Below are positions 37,353 to 45,612 of a stretch of 64,000 nt of DNA, piece by piece; the stretch's first letter is position 1; each line of letters starts with the position of its first letter. This DNA is from Actinomadura sp. WMMA1423 (GTDB taxonomy: Bacteria > Actinomycetota > Actinomycetes > Streptosporangiales > Streptosporangiaceae). The notes below the pieces were generated by a model. That model made no database searches. It saw only the letters and a list, made by a program, of their open reading frames with translations, and was not told the DNA's origin. The stretch lies in NCBI RefSeq assembly GCF_006547145.1, contig NZ_CP041244.1, positions 2,790,001-2,854,000 on the forward strand, read 5' to 3'. A program made the translations under genes and the position numbers.

Positions 37353-37834
37353 CGGGCGCCCGCCTTCCGCTCGGCCGCCAGGCGCACCGCGTCGAGGATC
37401 TTCTCGTAGCCGGTGCAGCGGCACAGGTTCCCGGCCAGCGCCTCGCGGATCTCCGCGTCCGACGGCGCCGGGTTCCGCTCGACGAGGTCGTGCGTCTGGA
37501 CGATCAGGCCGGGCGTGCAGAACCCGCACTGGACCGCGCCCGCCTCGACGAACGCCTCCTGGACGGGGTCGAGCCGCTCCTCGCCGGGCGGCCCCTGCGC
37601 CAGCCCCTCCACGGTGACGACCTCGCGGCCCTCCGCCTGGCCCGCCGCGACCAGGCAGGCGCACACCGGCGCGCCGTCCAGGTAGACGGTGCACGAGCCG
37701 CATTCGCCCTGCTCGCAGGCGTTCTTGGAGCCGGGCAGGCCCATCCGCTCGCGGAGCATGTAGAGCAGGCTCTCGCCCTCCCACACGTCGTCCACGGCCT
37801 CCGCCGCCCCGTTGACGGTCAGGTTCACGCGCAT
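37349..37834 (-). CDS. Xanthine dehydrogenase, 2Fe-2S subunit
   Basis: A 161-residue ferredoxin-like subunit. The first cluster motif is CEQGECGSCTVYLDG with a fourth Cys in PVCACL; the second is CGFCTPG and CRCTGY. It transfers electrons from molybdenum to FAD. ATG 37834 shares one base with the stop of the FAD subunit. Confidence 0.95.
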   Translation of the reverse strand: MRVNLTVNGAAEAVDDVWEGESLLYMLRERMGLPGSKNACEQGECGSCTVYLDGAPVCACLVAAGQAEGREVVTVEGLAQGPPGEERLDPVQEAFVEAGAVQCGFCTPGLIVQTHDLVERNPAPSDAEIREALAGNLCRCTGYEKILDAVRLAAERKAGAR

Positions 37835-38712
37835 CACGATGCCGCCTTTCCCGCGGTCCCCGTCCGGTGGTCGTCCCACGCCCAGGTGAGCGTCCGGCGC
37901 GCCAGCACCGCCAGGGCGTGCCTGCGGTAGTCGCCGGTCCCGCGGACGTCGTCGATCGGCGACGCCGCGTCCCGCACCAGCTCGCCGAAACGCCGCGCGG
38001 CCGCCTCGGCGAGGGGGCGCAGCCCCTCCCAGTCCAGCTCGGCGGAGATGAACGCCTCGGCCTCGCCCGCCCGCCGCGGGGTGGGGGCGGCCGAGCCGAG
38101 GCCCGTGCCGACGCGCCGCTCCGCCGGGTGCAGCGCGATCGCGAACGAGCAGACCGCGATCACCATCGCGTTCCGGGTGCCGATCTTGGAGAAGTACTGC
38201 GGGCCGGGCGCGGGCGCCGTCCAGAACGCGCGGATCAGCTCGTCCGGCGCGAGCGCGTTGCGCTTCACTCCGGTGAAGAACTCCGCGACCGGGATCATCC
38301 GGACGCCGCGCTCGGCCGACTCGGCCTCGATGACCGCGTCCCCCGCCAGCAGCGGCGGGTGGCCGTCCCCGGCGGGCGACGCCGCGCCGAGGTTGCCGCC
38401 GACCGTGCCGCGGTTGCGGATCTGCGGCGACCCGACCGTGCGGGACGCCTGGGCGAGCCCGGGCAGCCGCCCGCCGAGCTCACTGATCAGCCGCGCGTAG
38501 GGGACCCCGGCGCCGACGCGGAGCCGGCCGTCCGACTCGTCCCATTCGGTGAGGGCGCGGATCCGGGTCAGGTCGAGCAGCGCCTCGGGCCGCCCCGCGT
38601 CGAAGTTGATCTCGACCATCACGTCGGTGCCGCCCTGGACGGGCAGCGCGCCCGGCCGCGCGGCCTTGGCGGCGAGCGCGTCCTCCCAGGTCACCGGTCG
38701 CAGGAAGTCCAT
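37834..38712 (-). CDS. xdhB: Xanthine dehydrogenase, FAD-binding subunit
   Basis: A 292-residue CO-dehydrogenase-type flavoprotein. The FAD blocks PVQGGTDVMVEI and RNRGTVGGNLGAASPAGD are intact, and the C-terminal substrate loop region follows. ATG 38712 is preceded by GGAGGAAT. It is 41 bp after the uricase stop, the largest gap in the operon. Confidence 0.94.
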   Translation of the reverse strand: MDFLRPVTWEDALAAKAARPGALPVQGGTDVMVEINFDAGRPEALLDLTRIRALTEWDESDGRLRVGAGVPYARLISELGGRLPGLAQASRTVGSPQIRNRGTVGGNLGAASPAGDGHPPLLAGDAVIEAESAERGVRMIPVAEFFTGVKRNALAPDELIRAFWTAPAPGPQYFSKIGTRNAMVIAVCSFAIALHPAERRVGTGLGSAAPTPRRAGEAEAFISAELDWEGLRPLAEAAARRFGELVRDAASPIDDVRGTGDYRRHALAVLARRTLTWAWDDHRTGTAGKAAS

Positions 38713-38753
38713 GTCTCAGTATTCCTCCATGGGCGGCGTTCCCCCCGTCGCCC

Positions 38754-39614
38754 TCATTCGAAGGCCCCGGGGGCGGGCGGCGCGTCGTCGGTGAGCACCG
38801 TGCCCTCGATGAGCCCGTACGGGCGGTCCGCCGCGAAGTAGACCTCGTTGTCGTTGTCCATGCCGAACGGCTCCAGGTCGACCAGGAAGTGGTGCTTGTT
38901 CGGAAGCGACAGCCTGACCTCGCAGAGCTCCGGGCGCTCGTCCAGGACGCGGCGTCCCATCTGGTAGAGCGTCTGCTGGAGCGACAGGCTGTGCGTCTCG
39001 GCGAACGCGCGCAGGAGGCCGTCGCGGGCGGCGGCGTAGGACTCCTCCCAGGCGCCGGTCGTGCTCCGGTGGCGCCACTGGGCGGTCACCGCCGTGGCGA
39101 GGATCCGGTCGCCGGTCGGTTCGAGCGTCGTGTACTCGTCCCTGGCGAAGCCGTGGAACTCGCTGCCGGTGGAGTTGAGGACGACCAGGTCGGTGAGGCC
39201 GGAGACGACCGACTCGCCCCCGTCGCCGCGATGGACCAGGGCCGTGCGCACCTCGCCGCCGTCCCGGACGAAGGAGTGCCCGCCGGCGATGCGCCGCCAG
39301 CCGTACTCGTGGATCTCCACCCGGGCATGGGTGATCGCCGGCTGGGAGCCGGTGAAGTGCCGCGCGAGCAGCAGCCCGAAGTCCTCGATCGCGTCGATGC
39401 CGTGCTCGCGGGCGAACGCGAACACCGTGTTCTTCTGGGTGTCGGTGGGCAGGACGGCCGAGTTGTCGCCGGTCAGGTGCACCTCGTCCATCGCTCCGGA
39501 CAGGGCCACGCTGACGTTCAGGTCCTTGATCCGGTGCGTGCCGCCGTCCCGCGCGACGCGGACGACGCGGGTCTCCGCCTTGCCGTAGCGGTTGGGTCCG
39601 AGGACGATCGCCAC
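38754..39614 (-). CDS. Urate oxidase (uricase)
   Basis: A 286-residue cofactor-free oxidase with two T-fold halves. The catalytic Lys/Thr region (GPNRYGKAETRVVRV; TGDNSAVLPTDTQKNTVF) and the C-terminal NKHHFLVDLEPFG are conserved. It oxidises urate to 5-hydroxyisourate. GTG 39614 overlaps the HIU hydrolase stop by one base (TAGTG). Confidence 0.95.
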   Translation of the reverse strand: MAIVLGPNRYGKAETRVVRVARDGGTHRIKDLNVSVALSGAMDEVHLTGDNSAVLPTDTQKNTVFAFAREHGIDAIEDFGLLLARHFTGSQPAITHARVEIHEYGWRRIAGGHSFVRDGGEVRTALVHRGDGGESVVSGLTDLVVLNSTGSEFHGFARDEYTTLEPTGDRILATAVTAQWRHRSTTGAWEESYAAARDGLLRAFAETHSLSLQQTLYQMGRRVLDERPELCEVRLSLPNKHHFLVDLEPFGMDNDNEVYFAADRPYGLIEGTVLTDDAPPAPGAFE

Positions 39615-39928
39615 TAGCTCCCCCGGTAGGTCGAGTACGCGAACGGGCTGATCAGCAGCGGGACGTGGTAGTGCCGTCCCGGGTCGTCGATCGTGAACGC
39701 GACCGTCACCTCGGGATAGAAGTCCGACAGCCCCTCGGTGGCGAACGTCAGCCGGTGCACGCCCGCGCCGGGCTCGGCCCCCCACTCCCGGACGCGTCCG
39801 TCGGCGTCCGTGCGGGCCTCGGCGACCGCCGTCCAGCCGCCGCCCGCGTCGCGCCGGTCCAGCCGGACCGCCACACCCGCGGCGGGCAGTCCCTTCGCCG
39901 CGTCCAGTACGTGCGTCGAAAGGCTCAC
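39614..39928 (-). CDS. 5-Hydroxyisourate hydrolase (transthyretin-like)
   Basis: A 104-residue TTR-like hydrolase: LSTHVLDAAKGLPAAGV at the start with the catalytic His, the HYHVPLLISPFAYSTY stretch, and the canonical C-terminal YRGS. It opens 5-hydroxyisourate to OHCU. GTG 39928 overlaps the OHCU decarboxylase stop by four bases. Confidence 0.95.
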   Translation of the reverse strand: MSLSTHVLDAAKGLPAAGVAVRLDRRDAGGGWTAVAEARTDADGRVREWGAEPGAGVHRLTFATEGLSDFYPEVTVAFTIDDPGRHYHVPLLISPFAYSTYRGS

Positions 39929-40398
39929 GCGTCCTCCTCCACCAGCCTGGCCAGCCGCAGATCGACGATCTCCGCGAGCTCCCGGCGGACGACCTCCCGC
40001 TCCGCGGCGGGGTCGTTGCAGAGCCGCTCCCGCAGCGCGCCGAGCATCTCCGTGGCCGAGCGCCCGGACGCGCGGACGAGGAACACGTGGCCGAAGCGCT
40101 CCTCGTAGGCCCGGTTTCCCGCGGTGAGGGCGTCCTGAACATCGCCCGCCGCATCGGCCGCGCCCGCCTGCTCGCCCCTGGACCAGCGGGCCTCCCGCGT
40201 GCCGCCGCCCACCCGGTCCCCGATGCGCGGATGGGCCGCGAGCGCCTCCTCGACGTCCGGCCAGTCCAGCCCGTCCAGCGCGCGCCTCGACGCCGCGCGC
40301 AGCGCCCCGAGATCGGCATAGGACCGCCCGGCGACCGCCGCGACCCACCGGCGGGACGCGCAGCAGGCCGCCAGCTCCTCGGCACTCGGTTCCACCAC
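39925..40398 (-). CDS. OHCU decarboxylase
   Basis: About 157 residues, all-helical, with the family motif AAHPRIGDR (catalytic His) and YEERFGHVFLVRASGRS. It decarboxylates OHCU to S-allantoin. Two adjacent GTGs (40398, 40395) or an upstream TTG (40413) could start it; the ribosome site is poor. It is the first gene of the purine operon, divergent from pucR. Confidence 0.92.
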   Translation of the reverse strand: MVEPSAEELAACCASRRWVAAVAGRSYADLGALRAASRRALDGLDWPDVEEALAAHPRIGDRVGGGTREARWSRGEQAGAADAAGDVQDALTAGNRAYEERFGHVFLVRASGRSATEMLGALRERLCNDPAAEREVVRRELAEIVDLRLARLVEEDA

Positions 40399-40415
40399 GC
40401 TTGCAGTACACAAGC
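40399..40415. promoter_or_regulatory. Inverted repeat at the start of the purine operon
   Basis: GCTTG-CAGTACA-CAAGC, 5-bp arms around 7 bp, lies directly upstream of the OHCU decarboxylase start. It is a candidate site for the divergent PucR. Confidence 0.4.
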
Positions 40416-40478
40416 CCGCCCCGCCCCCGGTCGAGGCACAGGACCTCCGAACTAAGGCGCCGGTCGCGGACGGTCTTT

Positions 40479-40492
40479 TGTAGGTTGCTACA
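40479..40492. promoter_or_regulatory. Inverted repeat just before pucR
   Basis: TGTAG-GTTG-CTACA ends one base before the pucR ATG. It could be an autoregulatory operator or a leader hairpin limiting translation. Confidence 0.45.
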
Positions 40493-40493
40493 C

Positions 40494-41933
40494 ATGAAGC
40501 TGCGTTCGCTGCTCGGGATGGCCGGGTTGCGGCTGGAGGTCGTCACCGGGGAGGACGAGCTGGACCGGCCGATCCGCTGGGTCGTCACCACCGACCTGAT
40601 CGATCCGGGCCGCTACCTGCGGGGGCGCGAGCTCGTGCTCACCGGTCTCGTCTGGCGGACCGGGCCGGCCGACTCCGAGGCGTTCGTCGCCGCCCTCGCG
40701 GGCGCGGGCGTGTCGGGGCTGGCCGCGTGGGACCTCACGCTCGGCGCCATCCCGGGCGACCTCGTGGAGGCCTGCCGCAGGCACCGGCTGCCGCTGTTCA
40801 AGGTCCCGGAGGACGTGGCGTTCGCGACCGTGACCGAGGAGGTCGTACGGCACCTGTCGAGCGCCCGCGCGGCCGACCTCGCCGCCCTGCTGGACCGGCA
40901 CCGCCGCCTGGTCGAGGGGACCGGCCTCGACGCCGTCCTCGACCTCGTCGGCCACTGCCCCGTCCTCACCCCGACCGGGCGCGTCGTCGCCGGCCCGCCT
41001 CCGGCCGACCCCGCCGCCCTGGCCGCCGCCTTCCTCGGCGCGCCCCGGCTGCCGCACCACGTCCCCGGCCAGGACGTGTCGGTCCTCCCGGTCTCCCCCG
41101 CCGACACGCCCCGGGTCGCGGACTGGTTCGTCGCGCTGGAGGGCGACTTCGCCGAGTGGCCGCCCGAGCGCCACACGCTGGCGGGCGAGCTCGCGGCGAT
41201 CGTGGCCCTGGAACGGGCGCGGTTGCGCGCCGACGACCGCGCGTCCCAGGAGCTCGTGACCGCCGCGTTCGCCGGGGAGGACCTTCCCGGGGCGGAACTC
41301 CCGTTCCCGGTCGTGGCCGTCGCCGCGTCCGCGCACGGCCCGCTGCGGCCGGGCGAGCTGCGCACCGTCCTCTCCGAGGTCGTGCCCGCGGCGCGCCCGG
41401 TGGCCGGGCTGCTGGACGGGGAGGCCGTCGCGCTCGTCCCGTCCACCGGCCAGGACGTCGCCGCAGCCGTCCAGGACGCCCTCGGCCGCCTGGAACCCGG
41501 CCTGGCGGGCGCCCGGGTGGCGGTCGGGGTCAGCGGCCCCGCCGGGCCGGCGGACCTGCGGGGCGCCGTCGAGGAGGCCCGACACGCCCGCCGCCTCGCC
41601 GCCACCCGGCCGTCCCCGGTGTGCGTCGTCCGGCACGACGAGCTCGCCACCCACGTGCTGCTGCTGGCGAGCGTGCCCGACGACGTCCGCCAGATGTTCC
41701 GGGTGCGCCTCCTGGATCCGCTGCACTCCTACGACAAGGTCCACGGCGCCGACCTCGTCCGGACGCTGGAGACGTTCCTGCGCAACTCCGGTTCCTGGAC
41801 GCGCTGCGCCGAGGAGCTCCACCTGCACGTCAACTCGGTCCGCTACCGCGTCCAGCGCATCCAGGACCTGACCGGGCGGGACCTGTCCCGGATGGAGGAC
41901 CGCGTCGACTTCTTCCTCGCCCTCCTCGTCTGA
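40494..41933 (+). CDS. pucR: PucR family transcriptional regulator of purine catabolism
   Basis: A 479-residue regulator in the usual order: N-terminal PucR domain (MKLRSLLGMAGLRLEVVTGE, YLRGRELVLTGLVW, residues 1-120), a central GGDEF-like region, and a C-terminal HTH (LVRTLETFLRNSGSWTRCAE, LHLHVNSVRYRVQRIQDLTG). It is divergent from the nine-gene purine operon and presumably activates it when a pathway intermediate, often allantoin-like, accumulates. ATG 40494 fits the family N-terminus exactly. Confidence 0.92.
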   Translation: MKLRSLLGMAGLRLEVVTGEDELDRPIRWVVTTDLIDPGRYLRGRELVLTGLVWRTGPADSEAFVAALAGAGVSGLAAWDLTLGAIPGDLVEACRRHRLPLFKVPEDVAFATVTEEVVRHLSSARAADLAALLDRHRRLVEGTGLDAVLDLVGHCPVLTPTGRVVAGPPPADPAALAAAFLGAPRLPHHVPGQDVSVLPVSPADTPRVADWFVALEGDFAEWPPERHTLAGELAAIVALERARLRADDRASQELVTAAFAGEDLPGAELPFPVVAVAASAHGPLRPGELRTVLSEVVPAARPVAGLLDGEAVALVPSTGQDVAAAVQDALGRLEPGLAGARVAVGVSGPAGPADLRGAVEEARHARRLAATRPSPVCVVRHDELATHVLLLASVPDDVRQMFRVRLLDPLHSYDKVHGADLVRTLETFLRNSGSWTRCAEELHLHVNSVRYRVQRIQDLTGRDLSRMEDRVDFFLALLV

Positions 41934-42037
41934 CCGGCGCCCGGCCCGGATCCTCCACGGAACACTCGTGTCTATGTAAGACTGTGCGCGGAGGCGGACC
42001 CCTCCGTCACGATCGGTGCGAGAAGGCGAGGAACGGC

Positions 42038-44071
42038 GTGGAGGCCTTGGGCGCGGACGACCCCCGGCAGGTGGGCCCCTTCCGGATCCTGGGACGGCTG
42101 GGACGGGGAAGCGTGGGAGAGGTCTTCCTGGGCCGCTCCCCCGGCGGCCGTCCGGTCGCGGTCAAGGTCGTGCTCCCCGGACCGGCCGGCGACGCGACGT
42201 TCCGCCGCCGATTCCGCGCGGAGGTGGACGCCGCCCGCCGCGTGCAGGGCCTGCACACGGCGCCCGTGGTGGACGCCGACCTGGACGCCGCCCGCCCGTG
42301 GCTGGCCACCGCCTACGTCCCGGGCCCGTCCCTGCGGGAGGCCGTGTCCGCGCACGGCCCGCTGCCCGCCGGAACGGTCGCCGCCCTCTGCGCCGGGCTC
42401 GCCGAGGGCCTGTCGGCCGTGCACCGCGCCGGCCTGGTGCACGGCGACGTCAAGCCGGGCAACGTCCTGCTGGCCTCCGGCGGGCCGCACATCGTCGACT
42501 TCGGCATCGCCCGCGCGATCGAGGACGCCGGCACCCTCGCGTCCGTGCGGATCGGCGATCCCGGGTTCACCGCGCCGGAGCAGATCCGCGGCGAGGAGCC
42601 CGGCCCCGCCGCCGACGTGTTCTCCCTCGGCTGCGTCCTCGCCTACGCGGCCACCGGCCGCCACCCGTTCGGGGTGGGGACGCCCACCGAGGTCGTCCAC
42701 CGCATGGCGCACGGCGAACCCGATCTCGCCGGCGTCCCCGAGCCGCTCGCCGGCACGATCCGGGCGTGCCTGGCCAAGGACCCCGCCGGCCGTCCGGCGC
42801 CGGCGGCGCTCCTGCAGGCGGCGCCCGCGCCGGTGCCGTGGCTCCCGCCCGCCGTCGCCGCGATGGCCGAGCAGCGCGAGCGCCCGCTCGCCGCGGGCGG
42901 CGGGACGCGCCTGTGGCGCCGCCGGGGCCTGCTGGCCGCCGTCGGCGCGGCCGCGGTGGTGGCGGTCGCGGCGGCCACCGCGGTGGTGCTCTCGTCCGGC
43001 TCCGGCGACGACCCGGCCGCGGCCGCCGCGGGCGGCGCGAAGAACGGCGCACGGCTCGACCCGGTCGCGAGCATCGAGACGGGCACGGCGGAGAGCCTCC
43101 GGGACGTCGCCTACAGCCCGGACGGCGCCTACCTCGTGGGCGTGTTCAGGGAGCGGGGCCTGGTGGTGTGGGACGCGAACACGCGCGCACAGGTGACCAC
43201 CCTGAGCGCCGGCGAGGGCGTGCTCCCGAAGAGCGTCGCCGTCAGCGGGAACGGCCTGGTCGCCATGGGGTACATGGTGCCGATGCAGATGACGTCGCAC
43301 GGCCTTGAGACCGGCCGCGGCGGGGCCAAGGTGTGGGACCTGCGCTCGGGCCGCACGGTCGCCGACCTCACGTTCAAGTCCTCCGACCGCACCGACCTGT
43401 TCGTCATGGAGGGCCTGGCGTTCAGCCCCGACGGCCGCTACCTGGCGGGCTCCGGGTCGGGGCGGGGAGAGGGCTTCGGCAAGGTGCCCCTGTGGGACGT
43501 CAAGGCGGGGAAGCTGCTGAAGACCTTCGTCCTCGACGGGCCGAACGCGGGCACGACCGCCGCGGTGCAGAGCGTCGCCTTCAGCCCGGACGGGAAGACC
43601 CTCGCGGCGGGCTACGGAGACGGCGACCTCGGCGGCGGCGTCGCCCTCTTCGACGTCGCGTCCCGGTCCCCTGCGGGCACCCTGCCGCTCGACAAGGCCG
43701 ACGCCTTCGGCGTCGGCGGTCTCGGCTTCACCCCGGACGGCGGGACCCTCACCGGGTCCTTCGGCGGCGTCGGCGTCTGGGACGTCGCGGCCAGGAAGGC
43801 GGGCCCCGCCCTCGCGGGCGCCGAGTCCGGCTTCCAGTCGATGGCCCTCAGCCCCGACGGCACGACCCTGGCCGCGGGGCGTGGCGCCCGCGAGGGCGGC
43901 GGCGGGGTCACCCTGTGGGATATGTCCTCCAAGAAACGGCTCCTGTCGGTGGACATGGGTCGCGGCGGCGTGGGCGGCGTGGCCTTCGCCAAGGACGGCG
44001 CCACGCTCGCCACCGCCACCGACGACGCGCGGCTGAAGGACGTCATCAAGATCTGGAAGCTTCACCGGTGA
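42038..44071 (+). CDS. Membrane Ser/Thr protein kinase with C-terminal beta-propeller (WD40-like)
   Basis: A 677-residue Hanks-type kinase. The glycine loop is LGRGSVGEVF, ATP lysine Lys43, catalytic loop HGDVKPGN (Asp137), DFG at 154-156 and SLGCVLAYAATG. The Arg normally before the catalytic Asp is Gly (HGD), so this is a non-RD kinase that need not be activated by activation-loop phosphorylation. One membrane helix (about 300-322) is followed by about 330 external residues with repeated AFSPDGxxLA blades. GTG 42038 follows GAGGAA. Its stop overlaps the next kinase start (GTGA). The signal sensed is unknown. Confidence 0.9.
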   Translation: MEALGADDPRQVGPFRILGRLGRGSVGEVFLGRSPGGRPVAVKVVLPGPAGDATFRRRFRAEVDAARRVQGLHTAPVVDADLDAARPWLATAYVPGPSLREAVSAHGPLPAGTVAALCAGLAEGLSAVHRAGLVHGDVKPGNVLLASGGPHIVDFGIARAIEDAGTLASVRIGDPGFTAPEQIRGEEPGPAADVFSLGCVLAYAATGRHPFGVGTPTEVVHRMAHGEPDLAGVPEPLAGTIRACLAKDPAGRPAPAALLQAAPAPVPWLPPAVAAMAEQRERPLAAGGGTRLWRRRGLLAAVGAAAVVAVAAATAVVLSSGSGDDPAAAAAGGAKNGARLDPVASIETGTAESLRDVAYSPDGAYLVGVFRERGLVVWDANTRAQVTTLSAGEGVLPKSVAVSGNGLVAMGYMVPMQMTSHGLETGRGGAKVWDLRSGRTVADLTFKSSDRTDLFVMEGLAFSPDGRYLAGSGSGRGEGFGKVPLWDVKAGKLLKTFVLDGPNAGTTAAVQSVAFSPDGKTLAAGYGDGDLGGGVALFDVASRSPAGTLPLDKADAFGVGGLGFTPDGGTLTGSFGGVGVWDVAARKAGPALAGAESGFQSMALSPDGTTLAAGRGAREGGGGVTLWDMSSKKRLLSVDMGRGGVGGVAFAKDGATLATATDDARLKDVIKIWKLHR

Positions 44072-45588
44072 AGCCCCTGGACCCCGGAGACCCGGCGCAG
44101 GTCGGCCCCTACCGGCTGCTCGGCCGGCTCGGCCGCGGCGGCATGGGCGAGGTCTTCCTCGGCCGCTCCCCCGGCGGGCGGCTCGTCGCGGTCAAGGTCG
44201 TGGCGCTCGACCTCGCGTCCGACGCCGACTTCCGGCGCCGGTTCGTCGAGGAGGTCGAGGCCGCGCGCAAGGTCGGCGGCTTCTACACCGCGGAGGTCGT
44301 CGACGCCGACCCGGACGCCGGACGCCCCTGGCTGGTCACGGCCTACATCCCCGGCCCGTCGCTCCAGCAGGCCGTGGCGGAGAACGGCCCGCTGCCCTAC
44401 CAGGCGGTCGAGGTCCTCGGCTCCGGGCTCGCCGAAGGGCTGCTGGCGGTGCACCGCGCCGGCCTGGTGCACCGCGACCTCAAACCCGGCAACGTCCTGC
44501 TCGCCGACGACGGACCCCGCGTCATCGACTTCGGCATCGCCCGCGCGCTGGACGCCGCGCAGAAGTCCACCGCGGTCATCGGCACGCCCGGGTTCATGTC
44601 CCCCGAGCAGGCGCGGGGCCGCGCGGCCGGGCCGGAGTCCGACGTCTTCTCGCTCGGCTGCGTGCTCGCCTACGCCGCCACCGGGGAGGGCCCCTACGGC
44701 AGGGGGCGTCCCGCGGTCGTCGTCTACCGGATCGTCCACGAGGAGCCGGACCTGTCCGGGCTGCCGGACCGGCTCCGGCCGTTCGTCGCCGCCTGCCTGG
44801 CCAGGGACCCCGCCGCCCGGCCCTCGGTCGGCGACGTCCTCGCGCGGTTCGCGCCGTCCGCCGACGAGGGGCACTGGCTGCCCGAGCGGGTCAGCGCGAT
44901 GATCAGCGAGCGCAAGGCCGCGGTGCCGCCGCCCGGCGACCGGCCGCCCGGCCCGTGGGCCCCCGCTCCGCCGCCCCCGGTCACCGCCCGCACGCGCGTC
45001 GAGACCCTGCCCGTCGGCCCCCGGACCTCCGCGTGGACGCGGCCCCGGGTCCTGCTCCCCGCCGCCGTGGGCACCGTGGTCCTCACCGCCGCCCTCACCT
45101 GGGGGGCGATCGCCCTGACCGGCGACGACGGGCCGGGCGCCCGGGCCGCCGGAGGGACGTCGAAGACGGGCCGCGCGTCCGGGGACCCCTGCGACGTGAT
45201 CGACCAGGGCGTCATCCGGGAGAACCAGCTCATCTCCACCGGCGTGCGGGGCGGGTACGAGAACGCCGCGGCGGACGTCCGCACCTGCGAGTGGCAGACC
45301 GCCCAGTACGGGGCCGACAAGGACTTCCGGCTGACCCTGATGTACTCCCCGGAGCCCGTGCGGCTCTTCCAGACCGACGTGACCGACGCCGAGCACGACA
45401 AGCTGAAAGGGCTCCCCGGCATCCGGGCGTACGGCAGCGACGACGAGGGCGCCTGCCAGGTCACTTGGGAGAACGAGGGATCGTCCACGCAGGTGAGCAC
45501 GGTCGCCACCGGACAGTCGGGGGACGCCTCGGACATGTGCTGGATGGCGGCGAAGCTGGCCGAATCGGTAGCCGAGAAGGTGCCGTGA
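44068..45588 (+). CDS. Membrane Ser/Thr protein kinase with small external domain
   Basis: A 506-residue kinase closely related to its upstream neighbour in the catalytic half (LGRGGMGEVF, Lys43, HRDLKPGN with Asp137, DFG). A Pro-rich juxtamembrane region and one helix (about 328-350) lead to an external domain of about 140 residues with a Cys and C-x-W pattern (GDPCDVIDQG, RTCEWQT, MCWMAAKL) resembling DUF3558-type lipoprotein domains. The pair overlaps by four bases, arose by duplication of the kinase module and carries two different sensors, so the kinases may phosphorylate each other or shared targets. Confidence 0.9.
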   Translation: MKPLDPGDPAQVGPYRLLGRLGRGGMGEVFLGRSPGGRLVAVKVVALDLASDADFRRRFVEEVEAARKVGGFYTAEVVDADPDAGRPWLVTAYIPGPSLQQAVAENGPLPYQAVEVLGSGLAEGLLAVHRAGLVHRDLKPGNVLLADDGPRVIDFGIARALDAAQKSTAVIGTPGFMSPEQARGRAAGPESDVFSLGCVLAYAATGEGPYGRGRPAVVVYRIVHEEPDLSGLPDRLRPFVAACLARDPAARPSVGDVLARFAPSADEGHWLPERVSAMISERKAAVPPPGDRPPGPWAPAPPPPVTARTRVETLPVGPRTSAWTRPRVLLPAAVGTVVLTAALTWGAIALTGDDGPGARAAGGTSKTGRASGDPCDVIDQGVIRENQLISTGVRGGYENAAADVRTCEWQTAQYGADKDFRLTLMYSPEPVRLFQTDVTDAEHDKLKGLPGIRAYGSDDEGACQVTWENEGSSTQVSTVATGQSGDASDMCWMAAKLAESVAEKVP

Positions 45589-45612
45589 CCCACCACCGTG
45601 ACGCTCTCGCGG

